From positions 97,060,501-97,124,500 of the forward strand of contig NC_133026.1 of the NCBI RefSeq assembly GCF_048771995.1: a stretch of DNA of 64,000 nucleotides, written 5' to 3'. The notes below the pieces were generated by a model. That model searched no databases, had not been told where the DNA came from, and worked only from the letters and a program-made list of their open reading frames with translations. Below are positions 21,101 to 32,210 of this stretch, piece by piece. A program made the position numbers and the translations under genes. This DNA is from Taeniopygia guttata. Its lineage: Eukaryota; Chordata; Aves; Passeriformes; Estrildidae. The stretch's first letter is position 1. Each line of letters starts with the position of its first letter.

Positions 21101-23661
21101 TATTAATCAGCAAAGGATTAGGAAAGTCTACAGAGTGTTTGGGAGTGACTACCTGTCTCCACGGTGAAAGCAGCCTGGTCCACGGTGTCATCCCATTCCC
21201 GATTTTGGAAGCGAGCATAAAAGCTAAAGGCTTGCCCTCTCCTTATTATCTGTCTGTCAGTTCCAAAGAAATGGGTATTATGTATTTGACAGTTGGAAGG
21301 ACAGTTCAAGTCGACTTCTCCGAGCTCAATAACTGCAGGACAGAGAAAGGAGCACAAAGAAAAAGCCCCATATAATTAAGTTCCCAGCTTTGACTGTGGT
21401 AAAGATTAGGTAAAAAAGGAAACAATCATGAAAGACAGAGATAACTCTTTCAAAATTTATTCAATGCTTTGTTAAAAATTCAGCAAGACTGAAATTGAGA
21501 CATACATCCATAAAAGTTCCTTTACAGTTCACCACTTTCCTAGCTTGCAGATGGAAACTTGTCTAACCCTTTGATTTTTGTAGCTGTGCTACAAGTTTCA
21601 CTTCTTTTATATAGTGCCTGATTATATTATAAATACCTGATGCTGAAGGCCAATATTAGTATGTCTACTTGAAAAGTTGTCTTTGCATTGTAATATTCTC
21701 TCCACACATCACAGTGCTGTCTACAGATAGTTACAATTTTGTACATGCTATCATTTGAGATGTTTGGGTTTTTTTAAATAAAAGAAGTAAAAAATTAAAT
21801 AGAATAAATAAAAAACTTGATAACATGCATGTATTTGAAAGCTTAGGTGGTGGCACTGCAAATGATTTATGAAAAAAAAAGATATGTATAAACATCCAAC
21901 TAAAACTTAAAATAATTTTAAATATGCATGCAAATGTCTCAGTCTGTGCTCCCAAAGTCCTAAAAAGGTTTGCAGATATCTTTGAGGAACTTAATGGAGA
22001 AGGAAATATTCACAAATTGTGGCATTTTAAAATGCTGACAATCTATCCCAGATGCTGTGATTAGCTTGACAAAAATCTCAGCTCATTCCCCCTTTAGGCA
22101 TCCTGCCTGCATATCAGTCATTTAATAGGAGTAATTATGACACTGGTGCCAGAAGGATGGGTGGCAACGTTCATCTTTACTTATTTGCATACAACTTTTT
22201 ATTTTCCAAAGTTCTTCATTCTAATTGAAGATGATGGGAGCCCCAGATTCTCAGCAGTTTTGGAAATTTGGATTACTGATGTACAAAGTCTTGTATATTA
22301 TTATAATTTTAAAGGGTTAAGTTTGGTCCTACTAAGCCTACAGAAAATCTAACAGTGCAGCTTCTCTAACTATGTGAGTACCTACAGAATTAATATTTAA
22401 GGAAAAATAATTTTTCCCATCAAGAACCAAGGGTGCATCCACACAAGGGGAGACTCATAGCTAAGTCCTTGGGATCAGGACATTTTTAACACAAAACAGT
22501 GGAGTTTCCCAGGATCACACTCTGAATTAAATAATAATTTAAATTAACTGGGGAGGAGGTGGGGTGGCGGGGTTATAGTTGGGAAAGAGGCAAAAAAAAA
22601 GGCAGATTTTTCTGATTTGTTTTTCTTGTATAAAAATAATCTTATTTCTTATCTAACTATTTAAACTTGGTCATGCATTGGTCATTCAGATCTTCAACAG
22701 AGATCAGCAACAAATGCAGGGCTGGGTGCATGATAAAAATATGCACACGATCAACAATAACCAAAAAATACAGGAGAGAATTATGTCATTATTGCTCATG
22801 AATAGAACACACCTGCTCACAAGAACGAGCAACAGAACTGAACTGAAAATCTTATATCTTAATGAGAGTTGTCAACCATAACACAAAATATTCTGGTCAA
22901 ACAGAAAGTACTTATAGCACACATGGCAAATTCCTGTGGTCAAGAACACTGAAAGAACCTGATCCTTGCCTGGTCTCTGGAGGTGTTTATAAACCAAGAC
23001 AACTACTCTTCATCCACCCAGTAATCCAGCTGAACTGGAACATCAGGGAGCTGAGGTATTACATTTCCCAGGGAAGTTCTCTAAAGTCAGCCCACAGTTT
23101 GCTTATCAGATTTAAGTATTGCAACTGGATCACAAAGGAGCTAATGATTACTTTCTTAAGCAAAGACAGCTTGGAAAAAATATGAAAGGCAATTCAGTTT
23201 CACATTTCTTATTGGTTTTCTGCCTCTGGTAGAAACCTGACCATCCATAGCAGTCACAGTTTTTTCTCTATCAATTCATATTCTTCCTTCATTCAAGAAA
23301 GAATACTTCAGGTATTCATTGGAAAATAATTGTTTCTAGCATGAGAATACTGAAAGCTAGCACTCCGTAACTTATGTTGGAAATAAAATTTATTCTTTCC
23401 CATGCTATTTCCTATTTTCAGAATTAGCTGTTGTGTCACTAAATATTTTCCATAGCTCTCTTTTTTCTTCATAGTAGTTTGTTTTTCAAAAGTTGTTTTT
23501 TCTCGTTTCTCACTAGTTCCACAAAGAACATCCAAACATACATGTAATCCTTACACAAAAATATGTGCAATTTTTTAGGTCTGTACACATGATAATTTAA
23601 TTATTTCTGTTTTCAGCCCTGGTTTAAAGGATATTAAAGTTTCAAGATACTTACCTTCCAT
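10511..23661 (-). CDS. Transglutaminase-family protein with long Cys/Pro/Ser-rich C-terminal tail (13 coding exons, complete)
   Basis: This is a complete split gene. Coding exons, 5' to 3' on the minus strand, are 23655-23661, 21153-21332, 20590-20832, 19573-19691, 18921-19049, 18506-18683, 17427-17559, 16609-16712, 16264-16500, 14599-14925, 13577-13734, 13122-13255 and 10511-12188. Every junction is GT-AG and phases match throughout; the total is 3627 nt, or 1208 residues plus stop. The fold follows the family order: Transglut_N (about 3-135), papain-like core (about 140-445), then two beta-barrels (about 470-575 and 590-695). The triad is Cys276 (YGYCGSLAS), His333 (RYHCWNESW) and Asp356 (CLDPTP). 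Family members form gamma-glutamyl-lysine isopeptide cross-links in a calcium-dependent way. Oddities are many extra cysteines, several N-glycosylation sequons with no signal peptide, changed residues beside Cys276, and a 513-residue low-complexity tail. Paralogue identity is unresolved (a TGM4-like or sauropsid-specific member is possible), so no symbol is given. Confidence 0.9.
10613..10738 (-). repeat. Tyr-x-x-Leu-x-Arg repeat near the C-terminus of the transglutaminase tail
   Basis: Five degenerate units of about eight residues occur: YGTLTRPP, YSSLNRSS, YTLSRSG, YPTLPRST and YATLTRSG (protein residues about 1134-1175). This part has almost no cysteine, so it is compositionally distinct from the preceding Cys-Ser-Pro zone. 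Confidence 0.8.
11027..11170 (-). repeat. Three tandem 48-bp units encoding a 16-residue Cys-Ser-Pro repeat
   Basis: Residues about 990-1037 read SHSRCSPAPRPVGPPA, SHSLCSPAPRPVGPPA and a diverged AHSLCSPTSASLVAVG. The first two copies are nearly identical in DNA too, suggesting recent unequal exchange. Related single motifs (SMCSP, GMCSP, LPCSP, SLCAP, SLCGS, SLWSP) lie on both sides. Confidence 0.88.
11963..12034 (-). repeat. Asn-Gly octapeptide repeat in the transglutaminase tail
   Basis: Three degenerate copies of an eight-residue unit, QNGVLPIS, QNGSFPVC and ENGSVPMN, occupy protein residues about 702-725. Each holds Asn-Gly, and the second and third form N-G-S sequons; another N-G-S follows at the end. 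Confidence 0.8.
13122..13255 (-). CDS. Transglutaminase exon 12: start of barrel 2
   Basis: 134 nt, phase 0 to 2. It encodes AEISFCNPLQEDMKNCVMTL followed by EGCGLFKEPMTIE. This matches the family 'v.v.F.NPL...L..c...veG.GL' motif. The donor is ATTGA|GTAAGT and joins to exon 13 to restore an Asp codon. Confidence 0.92.
13577..13734 (-). CDS. Transglutaminase exon 11: end of barrel 1
   Basis: 158 nt, phase 1 to 0. It encodes KKIPLCISYNQYGPYL, matching the family 'k.vPl.I.Y.qY...L' motif, and ends VVNRPPVIVK ahead of a perfect GTAAGT donor. Confidence 0.92.
14599..14925 (-). CDS. Transglutaminase exon 10: linker and first C-terminal beta-barrel
   Basis: 327 nt, phase 1 to 1. It starts with a Lys/Arg-rich linker (KNKEAYYRAYRRIHPGY), then a barrel-like segment ending DSVNVTLGPREG. 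It has five cysteines and three N-glycosylation sequons (N-A-S, N-K-T, N-V-T). The acceptor is ttcttcaacag. Confidence 0.85.
15650..16051 (+). mobile_element. CR1 LINE 3' fragment with (TATCC)4 tail
   Basis: It shows the CR1 3' region order: 'ggagaaaaggaggctgaac', 'gacctcattg', 'aacaggcttcctagagaggt', 'ggtatttaa' and 'ggtccttccagctgaa', ending in four TATCC units at 16031-16050. It lies in the transglutaminase intron between exons 9 and 10, in the opposite orientation to the gene. Confidence 0.88.
16264..16500 (-). CDS. Transglutaminase exon 9: end of catalytic core
   Basis: 237 nt, phase 1 to 1. It encodes CSGPTWVRSIREGELDLDYD and TKSVGSEQFEDITGAYKYE, matching the family 'CGP.PV.AIKEG' and 'TKSVG.D.REDIT..YKY' signatures. 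The Asp/Glu residues of the last motif usually contribute to calcium binding. Confidence 0.95.
16609..16712 (-). CDS. Transglutaminase exon 8: catalytic His and Asp
   Basis: A 104-nt exon, the conserved length. It encodes WRYHCWNESWMARRD and DWQCLDPTPLETGRG, carrying His333 and Asp356 of the catalytic triad in their conserved contexts (FHVW.ESWM.R.D; GWQ.LD.TPQE). Confidence 0.95.
17427..17559 (-). CDS. Transglutaminase exon 7: core, LGIPSRVVT segment
   Basis: 133 nt, phase 1 to 2. It encodes VMRCLGIPSRVVTSF, a near-exact match to the family 'VLRCLGIPTRVVTNF'. The usual N-S-A-H-D calcium-site loop that follows is replaced by a Cys-containing stretch (FCFPCSMENPLG), so at least one canonical calcium ligand set looks altered. 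Confidence 0.93.
18148..18217 (+). mobile_element. CR1 LINE 3' terminus, short copy
   Basis: About 70 bp with the typical CR1 end, 'ggttgtactagaccacctt' then 'aaaggtcccttcgaacccca' and 'attctatgattcaatga'. It lies in the intron between exons 6 and 7, antisense to the transglutaminase. Confidence 0.85.
18506..18683 (-). CDS. Transglutaminase exon 6: active-site cysteine exon
   Basis: A 178-nt exon, the usual size for this position. It encodes the catalytic-cysteine region RPVRYGYCGSLASVMCT, giving Cys276 (Cys277 in human TGM2). The usual surroundings are YGQCWVFA; here Gln becomes Tyr, and the Trp after the Cys becomes Gly. The Trp equivalent to TGM2 Trp241, which stabilises the oxyanion intermediate, appears to be replaced (KIPENNDYLKG), although this loop aligns with a one-residue offset. 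Activity could therefore be altered. Confidence 0.94.
18921..19049 (-). CDS. Transglutaminase exon 5: start of catalytic core
   Basis: 43 codons, phase 0 to 0, beginning FEDGILDICLKILD and ending DPVHVSMVVNHM. It matches the family's 'FE.GILD.CL.LLD' and 'DP.YVSRV' segments. The acceptor is tttttcctcag. Confidence 0.94.
19573..19691 (-). CDS. Transglutaminase exon 4: N-domain/core junction
   Basis: The 119-nt exon begins DDPVYLDNQAQREEYVLNEH and ends with RPWHFGQ. Both are family signatures (DPVYL..E.R.EYVLN; RPWNFGQ). The length of 119 nt is typical for this exon in transglutaminase genes. Confidence 0.95.
20132..20350 (-). mobile_element. CR1 LINE 3' fragment
   Basis: On the plus strand it reads 'ggaaggggcttctggaggtg', 'atctggtccaacctcc', 'gactccacaacctctctggg' and 'gtgttagtgctcagtcactc'. 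This is the reverse complement of the CR1 3' end. It lies in the intron between exons 3 and 4, in the same orientation as the gene. Confidence 0.88.
20590..20832 (-). CDS. Transglutaminase exon 3: rest of N-terminal domain, Cys-rich
   Basis: 81 codons, phase 1 to 1. It holds the N-domain motifs IGRYILNMQI and DFYVLFNPWC, the latter matching the family's 'lLFNPWC' signature. Nine of the 81 residues are cysteine, far above ordinary cytosolic transglutaminases, and an N-E-T sequon is present. The acceptor lies after a T-rich tract; the donor is GCAG|GTAAGA. Confidence 0.92.
21153..21332 (-). CDS. Transglutaminase exon 2: N-terminal beta-sandwich
   Basis: The exon encodes about 60 residues beginning VIELGEVDL and ending FTVETG. 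It includes the family-typical stretch RRGQAFSFYARFQNREWDD, which aligns with the conserved 'RRGQPF' region of Transglut_N domains. The acceptor is tgtcctgcag and the donor is ACAG|GTAGTC. Confidence 0.9.
23655..23661 (-). CDS. Transglutaminase exon 1, seven coding bases (Met-Glu-)
   Basis: The first coding exon contributes only ATGGAAG before a strong donor (GTAAGTATC). Its phase joins exactly to exon 2, giving Met-Glu-Val-Ile-Glu-Leu. The ATG has a favourable context (A at -3, G at +4). Transglutaminase genes commonly have a very short first coding exon, which supports this choice. An in-frame start inside intron 1 just upstream of exon 2 is less likely because a good acceptor separates it from the conserved sequence. 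Confidence 0.72.
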
Positions 23662-23840
23662 TTTTCTTCTACATGTACTGGTGTATCTGAAGCACAGTAC
23701 TGGTGGAGATACCAGCTCCTCAGCAAGAAGCACTGCAAGGTCTGGCTGATCTCCTCTGCCAACCAACCTAATTTCCTCTCAGTAACACTTATATTCAGAA
23801 CTAAGAGGCCGTCACACATGTTGCATCAACAAAATACCAG

Positions 23841-23861
23841 TTTTAAAAGAGGCCCCACCCT
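23841..23861 (-). promoter_or_regulatory. Candidate transglutaminase core promoter (CACCC/GC box and TATA-like element)
   Basis: On the minus strand, GGGTGGGGC (23852-23860, a KLF/Sp1-type box) is followed closely by a TATA-like TCTTTTAAAAC (23840-23850). This lies about 180 bp upstream of the proposed initiator ATG. A start site about 30 bp downstream would give a 5' UTR of roughly 150 nt. The placement is inference from motif spacing only. Confidence 0.35.
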
Positions 23862-26800
23862 TGTGCCTACTGATGCTCATAAATGATTCATTTTAACTTC
23901 CAGCATTATTAGGGAGAGTCCTGTGGCTGAAGGGAGGGAAGAGATCTTGGTAACCTCACCTGTAGCACAGGGCTCTCAGTGTCCCACAGCTTGACCTGTC
24001 TCAAAAATACTTTAAAGCCAGGATGAATCTAAACACATTTCAGGTAAGCCATTATTTGTAGCCATCCAAAGTTGCCATAAATACCAACACCTACTGTTCC
24101 CTTCTGGCTAGAGGTCTTCAGACAACTATGGAAAACAAGGAACACTAGACTAAAGCTGAATTTACATTCTCAGAATATGATAAGCAGTGGACATTTTTAG
24201 CACAATGTAAGCAGAAAGCCCAGTTTTCAGACAGTCTGCACAGTACTCCCTCCAAGGGGAGGTCAGAACAAAAATGATCAGTTACAAACTTTTCCAACTA
24301 AATTGTAAAATATGCAGAGAGCATTGAGGTTGACAATAAAATTTAACCTAAAAATTACATAAGTTGCTTATGCTATGTATTTATTTCATAGCACACAGTT
24401 TTGTAGCTTCTTAACTTACTCCACCTCCCCTCTGAAATTTTGAAAACCATTTCTAACAATATCTGTGAACAAAAACCATGTTAATGCTTTAACACAAAAT
24501 TTATGCTATTTTATTTAGGTTCCAGGTATATTTAATAAAATAAAACAAAACAACCACAATAGTGTTCTCTTTGTACTTTCGGTGATGAGCACTTTAGTCT
24601 GCAAATAGGAGACGTAGATTGAAATTTCTTCTGGCAAAACCAGAATTAACATGTGCTACTAGTTTCCTCCTATCCTTCTTATGCCTCTATGCCAAGCTTT
24701 ACTCCATAAGCTATCTTTTGAATCCCTCAAAGTTATTCTTTGGATTGAAAAAAAAAAAATCCAGAAACAAAAAACCAAAAACCCTAACCCTAAAATAAAA
24801 CAAAAAATAACCCCAAACCAAGAAAAGCTAAACACAAAAATCTTTCATTGATATAGAAAGATTCAGACACAGTGACTGAAGTTCAGTGATTTGCATAACT
24901 TCCTGGATTCTAGACAGTGCTTTAAGAAATCATGAAATGAAAAAGCTTAACAAACAGTGAAACAACTTAGTAAGCATAACCTAACAGCTCAGGTATTGTG
25001 AAATAACTTCAGAGAAATTAAAGCAAAGAAAAAATCAGCACATCAACAGTGGGTTTTGAAGAGAGCAGTTAAAAAAGTTTGTATGACTGATGCATATGAA
25101 AGTGAATGTAATTTTCAGTGTGTTCATATTTTGAAAATTATAAATGTTTGGCTAGTCAGCAGACAGACATAAAAAAGTCTGAATCCTAAGTAGTTCATTC
25201 ACCTCTTATATATCTGAAGGATTTTTTTCTTAGTATTTGCCATTTGACTATTAACATTGAACTTACTGAAAAATGGAAAATTAAAACCACCACTCTTTTC
25301 TAAGAAATAATTTAGCAGCCATGCACACATAATCAACTTTCAATCAGCCTGCAAAATGGGAATGGTAGAGTTCAAGTCAGCCACCAGAGACCTGCCTAGA
25401 AGCAGATGCACAGACTTGCATCCAGAGAACAGAACAGAAGAGTACCAATGTTGGTCACAGTTTTCAAGAATATATATTGAAATCCCCTCAAATCTAGTTC
25501 AATTCTTCTGACTAAAATATCTGGGTAAATGAAAACCTGTGACAAATAAAAGAAAACAAATAAGCATCAGTAAGTGGCTGTACCTGTGGGTTCAAAGAGA
25601 CTTAATTAAGCATTTAAAATAATAAAGACCTGAATCAGGAGAAGAACACTTTCTGTATGGATATGAGTCACTGGCTTTAGTAAGTATGCTTGCTTAGATC
25701 CTTGAAGCAGCTTTGGTGCCTATCTGTCTCTGCAGGATCATTATATAGATGCCCAGCCCCAAAGCAAAGCCTCCCAGATATCCAAGTTCCTGCCTATCGG
25801 TGTCTGCAGAGCCATCCAACTGCTGCTGCCAGCTCACAGCTATCAGACTGGTTGGTCTTCTCACTCAAGCCCAAGCCCCATGCACCTAAAGTAAGAATCT
25901 TTAACAAGGCAGAAAATCATACCATTCTGGCTCCCTTTATGCACTCAGTCTGTTCTTACTCCTTTTGCCTGCTAAGCCCTGCATCATAATTCCTTGCATT
26001 CGGGTCATCCATGCAACAAGGCCACCACACCTAAAAGGAGCCATGGGAAACTGAGTACAAGCAAGAAACACAGATATGGTTCAAAGAAAGGTTTTGCCTC
26101 TCAGTTTATGGCCTCTCTGATGTGTCCAAACTGCTGACTTTCAAGGCAGGTTGCTGACACCTGTCCAAAGTGTCTCCTCCTGGATAGAAACAGTTCCCCT
26201 TCCTGCCTGACAGTGAGGTTGCCACGCTGAGGCTGATGATCCCTTGGTCCCAGCTGAGGGTGCTTTCCCTTCTGCCTCCGTCTTTGTCCCTCACACTTTA
26301 CTCATCATTCACACAAGCTGTCCTTGAGGTTACTACAGGATCTTACTACAGTATCTTATCCAAAATTCTCTGACATATACAAAGCAGATGATGAATGATA
26401 TCCCTGATGGAAGCCTGAAAATTCTGCAAGATGGCATAATTATGATGATTTAGGCACTTCCAGAATTTAAGCCACTTAGGTTGTTAAGTTTCTTTAATGA
26501 CCTTGACGTTGGCCTTACAAGAGTAAGACTACACTTACATTTCACAGTGGCTTGGTCTTAGTAAATATTACTTATGTTGCAATAAACTGACACGTGATAA
26601 GCATTTACAAAGTCAAGTGGTGGGACTGCTAAGGGTCCAAAACCTCCAAAGCTTTCAATTACCCATTAAGCCACCAGGAGAGCGTAAGGACTGAACAACA
26701 GGGCATTGCAATCACAGAAAGAACACCTGTGAATGGCACTAATGCAGTTCCACTGCATCACTAATATATTTGTGAAATGTAGAGAGGTTGCAGTAATCAA

Positions 26801-29800
26801 GCATCCAAGTATCCTTTCAAGAAAAAGGTACACAAAATGACCGCTCAACAGGGGAAAAAGGAAGGAATCAGAAATTATGTGAACTGAGTGTTTTGGTGAA
26901 AGTGTTATCTACTGCAAAGCTGGGGTAATTGCAGTTGAAAAATGTAAAAAAACATTTTTCCACTTATGCATGTTTCAACAACCAGCCCTAAAGTTCATTT
27001 TTTTTGTATTTGGTCATATAATTGTATTCCTTTGATCACTCGACCTGGAGTTGATCTTATAGCAATGACTGACGGTGTAAAAAGATACCTGTCAAGATAG
27101 TGTATTTGAAATCATTAAGTGGCATCACCTTCTGATCCTGAGAGTTCAGGAATATTCATGTCTAACAAGGAAAGGGGATAGAGAAGCAAAAATCAGATGC
27201 CACAGGTTAACTCTAAAATAAGCACATTTGTTAGGAATCCACATCTGATATTTAGAACTTTAATATTACAAGGACTACAGGCTGGCAATTAAGATGAACT
27301 CTGTCACAGAACACACCCAGAGTTTCTTAAAATTCATTAATTAATTTGCAATGAAGTTGCCTTTCATTAAAGAGCCTGAAAGCACTGGCAACTACTCTGT
27401 TAAGTGTAAGCAAGCATTACAACATCATATTTACAGATGAATTAGGACTAAGAAATGCTTCAAATGAAATCTTAAACAAGAAGACCGTGCGTTGTAACAA
27501 GTACATGGCAGCTTTGTATTTCTAGAAGCTGGAGGAAATTAGTTGCATTAAATAATTATAGGTGGTTTCTGACACAACGAAACCACCAGTCCTCATACAA
27601 AGAAACCAAAAACTCCTTCAAGGAAGCTCCCATCCCCATCCAAGCTGGACCATCACTTGGAGTTCTGGTGGAGCTACTTGCTCTTTTGTCTCAGCCTCTT
27701 TACTGGGTTTCCATTAACGGTGTAAGCCACTATTTTGCTCCATGAAGTTGGATGTTTTTTCAATATCTCTGGTGCAGAAGAGGAACACACGTGTAATGTT
27801 GCAATATATGCAGAATTCAGAAAGGTCAATTACAGGACATGAGAGCAGGCAACATCATTTGTGCTTAAGGCATATTGTCAACATATTTAGAATAGAACCG
27901 AGGTAAAATGCTAATCCATGTACCTTAGAAACAATAGTGACCAGGTAACTGAATAGAATATAACCATAAACATTATATAAGTTTCAATTAGTAGGTTATA
28001 ATAAAAAAAAATGTTTACAGAAAAAACCCAACAAAACAAAATAACAAACAAACCCAAAAAACCAAGGGCCCAGCCCCTTTTCACAAACTAAGCTAGAATT
28101 TATAGCTGAGTAATTTGCCAGGTAACCGACTCTAAGTACTGTAAGTTCACTTTCAAATGAGCTTGCTCCCAACTATATTTAAAAATGGAGCTGGACTAAG
28201 CTAACACTACCGTAAATTCAAACCTCAGCTCACTGAGCAGTAACTTTCCCACACAGAGAAACCTATAAATCACCCAGCCTGTGATTACAACCCACCAGTC
28301 TAACTGCCCCACCAATCCAGTAGATACCATGGATCTGTTACATGTACAAGCAATGTTAATTGCAAGAGACTCAGTCTGAGCAGTGGGAGTTGAAAGAATA
28401 AAACGAGGTGAGACATTTAACAGTTTGGATCATAGGAGATTTGAGGCTCTCTGGAAGAATGCAAATTGGCTGCTATTCTGTTCTTTAATTAAAGCTTTAA
28501 TTTTTAATGAAGCTTGTTTGTTGTTTAAAAATATCCATTTTCTCCTCTAATGCATTTTTAGTAGACATTTGTTTAAAATTTAGTTATATAGGAGTAGAGT
28601 TCAACATCTTGGGGCACAGGTCCAAATTACAGGTCTTCATCCCAGTAAAAAACTGAGTCCCAAGTATTGTTATTTGCAATATAAAGAGCTCTTGATTTCA
28701 GCTGGGAATTATTTTATGTTAAAAACAGAGATGAGGAAATACTTTTATTCCAATAATTAATTCAACACCTGACTGATGTAACTTTCTCAAGATTTCTAAA
28801 ATTTTCCACACACTGCTTATTTTGAACTTAAAAATATATAGTTATACTCTGGTTTTATTTTAAGCAGTTGGGAGTAGAAGATAAAATATAGTTAAAACTA
28901 AAAGGGACAGACTCTTAAAATTATTGCCCCTTTCAGATATTTACAGTAGATATCTTACATGTATAGACAATATGTTTTATAAAGAAGACAGTAATGTGTA
29001 TGAAGAGTAAGGAAGACGCCTTGTATCAGAAATGCAAACCCAAAATTTTATTGGTTTTTTTTGAACATGTACAGGCACACTTTCTACAATGAGAAACAGC
29101 ATATTAACTCACAGGTTCTGGTGTCACTTTGGGGTTTCTTGCTCTGCTTGTTCAGGACTAATTAGACAGCAGGTTTGGGCAGACAAATCAACACATTTGC
29201 TGGAATACCAATCAATGGCATTGCTCTGATGGTATGTGCCTCAGTTTTCAGAGTCTTCCCAATAGCAGGGGGTTAGTAATTGATTTCAGTGAAACATGGA
29301 GCTCTGTTTTCAGCAGTATAAACACAGCACAAGACACTGAATAAAAAGTGTCAGAGGGCAAGGAGCTGGAAGTGCTAGTTTAGACAGAGACAGGCAGTAG
29401 CACAAACCAAAGCAATAGCTATTGTTCCCCCTTGATGGAAGCATTCTTATTTTATTTTTTTTAGCTGTGTTATAGGTTCCACTCCACTTCTGATTGCTCA
29501 TCCAACCCAAACTCCGCTCCTGCAACAGATTTTTACTTCTAGTTCATTACTTTGTCATAAGGCACAGACAGGTCACGTCAACCACTAATAGCAAGGTATT
29601 AAAGGAGGTCAAAACATAAGTCAGGACTGGCATGAACACAGCTGATGTCTCTCAATATAAAGGCGCAAATACTTCCATCTCCTGTACAAGCATGGCATAA
29701 AAACATAGTCATAGAATGATGCAGCAAATATTTCAAGCTCTTTTACAAATCCAGCCATACAGACACAAATATAAACACCAAGACCTTTCTTTGAAGGCGT

Positions 29801-32210
29801 TTTCTCCCTTTACTAGAAGTTCTTGAGTCAGTAGGCTTTCTTTTACTGCAATAAACATTATTGGTCTGCTTTGAGGTGTCTGCCTTTTGGCAAGAGGATC
29901 CTTGATGTCATAGGTGGTGACACATGAGGCATCATAAAGCACCTTAACATAGAGTGGCTACAATCAGATTTTTAACATGACCATTTCATAGTATTTTATC
30001 TTTTCTACAATAGTTTCTGATACACACCTAATTTTATATTAAATAAGTTTTACTAAGCAAAATAGCCATTAATATGTTCTATTGGACTATACAGGTGCTA
30101 CCATCTTCAAAATGGAAAGATACAATAAATCTTGCAAGATTATTTTAAGAAAGGTTTAATATTAAGAAACTATTTTAGCTTCATTTAGATTCAATATACA
30201 GATGTTATTCAGTAAGCTGTCATACACCCAGTGCAGGTATTTTGCCAAAACTTTGTGTAGTTTTTCTTGATTCAGCATTAATTTATACCATCAAAAGACA
30301 TCAAGGATTCACAGGAAAACAGCTGTTTTGGTTGTTTGGTTAGAGATTTTTAGCAAGATGCAGTATATAATGTTATTATGCTCACTGGACTGAATTTTAA
30401 GTAGGTTAATAAACTGGGTTTAGACAAGTGTAAGGTGCTAGTTACATCTTGCCATGCTCTGTTTTATCCTGAAAATTGGCATAGAGAATTTGTTTTCGCA
30501 AATTTTAATGAAATTCCTTCACACGTTGAAAAACATAGCATAGGACTGAATATGCGTTCTTTTATACCAAGATGACCAGGAATTCAAGAATTATTGGATA
30601 TGTACTGTTCCCCTCTGTACACAGGCAACTTCTCCTAATGCAGCTGAGCAAAGTCTCATGATGATGAAAGTAGAGGAATGACAACTTAATTGCATCATAA
30701 AAATAAGCAAGGAGACACCTACACACCCAGATATCACATACTTCAAGCAGCACCTTCCAGTTTTTCTAGTCAGCTTTTAAATATGACTGCATTTTAAGGA
30801 CGTACTAAAATGCTTTGGGCAAGTATGCTACCTACAAGCATGGATTCTCTGCTTGCTGAAGTGACAGTAGCCATAACTTTGCTTTGCTGCATTTTAAACT
30901 AATACAGCTGCCTTCAGTAATGTCTTGGTCTAACTGTGAGCTCAATTATGCTTTAAAGCTTTTCTTTAACATCAAGTTGCTCAGTTTCTGTGCAAGGAAA
31001 CTGAGTACTCACAAGTTCTATGACAACTATTTTTGCTACACAGAAATCAATAAGAATATCGGGTCTATTTTTTTTGCTGGTTTCAAACATCACACATTAG
31101 AGAGTGCCATCCTACCAGCCCATACAATAATTTGAAATGAGTTCTTTTTCATAACCACACATCCAGCTGAGCAGTAATTACAGTGAAATGTCCTGTCATC
31201 TTTCCAAAGAATAGTAATTAGGGATATGAACCTGGATGTCTTGTATGGTTATGGAAACATTTTTTCTTCCCAGCTAATGATCAGCCAAATAGTAAATCAT
31301 TAAAAGGAAAATGACAAAGGGTGTGGGTATTGACTGTCATCAGCCTGGTTCACCAGCCCCAAACTTTGTCATCTTCCTTCAGAAGAGAAAGCCTTGTGAT
31401 GCCAAAGTTTCAATTCTTCGTGCTTCTTTGGAAAAGAAAACAACTATAGCTAATTAATCTTGTTATTTTTATTGGTAACAAATATCTTCCTCTTTACTGA
31501 CCTGGGAAAACATCTTTGTATTAGACAGGCTATCCTTATTACAGGGAGTGAAAGGAGTCAAAACCATCTCACAGAAAATGTAGCAGTGTATGTTTCACTA
31601 CTACAATAATTTAAAATACCACCTAAGAGGTCAGGTATATATCTCTCTGAAACTACCTTAGAATAACCATCACCTTCCACTTTCTAGTCAGACCAATTTT
31701 TACTGCTCACATACTGATCACCAGGAGGAATGGAAAAGACCTCCCAGGCTGCCTCATTCTTCCATTTTTCTGAGAACGAGAGTCATTCCTGTTACATGCA
31801 CAGGTAAAAAAGTACCCAATGGACATGAAATCTGGAGCTGGTTTTGGTTTAGTGTCATGGTATCAAATAAATATTTAACTAAGTAACTATTACCAACTCT
31901 TGGTATTATAATTTTTTTTATTATTATTTTGCAATTAACAGTACCAATTGCAACTGGTACCTTCTTTGCATTTTTTTTGAGTGATACATATCAGTGTGTT
32001 ATATGACCAACACATCAGTAACCATAACATTTGCTTCGGACTTAGGAGAACCAGATATACAGGAAAAGCTGCTTCAAACCTAACAGTGTAGCTGTGACTT
32101 TTGCTCTTATCTTTCAAATTATGCGCAAACTATTCCTAAAGCCCTTATGGCAAAGCTTTATCCTCTCCACAATTTCAGTGAAAAATCATATTGTTAATCA
32201 AATAAGCAGC

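Noticed and set aside
21118..21357. A start codon just upstream of transglutaminase exon 2, giving extra N-terminal residues read from intron 1.
   Set aside because: A good acceptor (tgtcctgcag) separates that stretch from the conserved sequence, and a phase-matched ATG exon exists at 23655-23661.
22554..22583. G-rich stretch in transglutaminase intron 1 as a quadruplex.
   Set aside because: Only three four-G runs are close together and the loops are long; much weaker than the motif at 36240.
24780..24795. CCCTAACCCTAA, possible interstitial telomere repeat.
   Set aside because: Only two units, within an A/C-rich low-complexity stretch; chance is sufficient.
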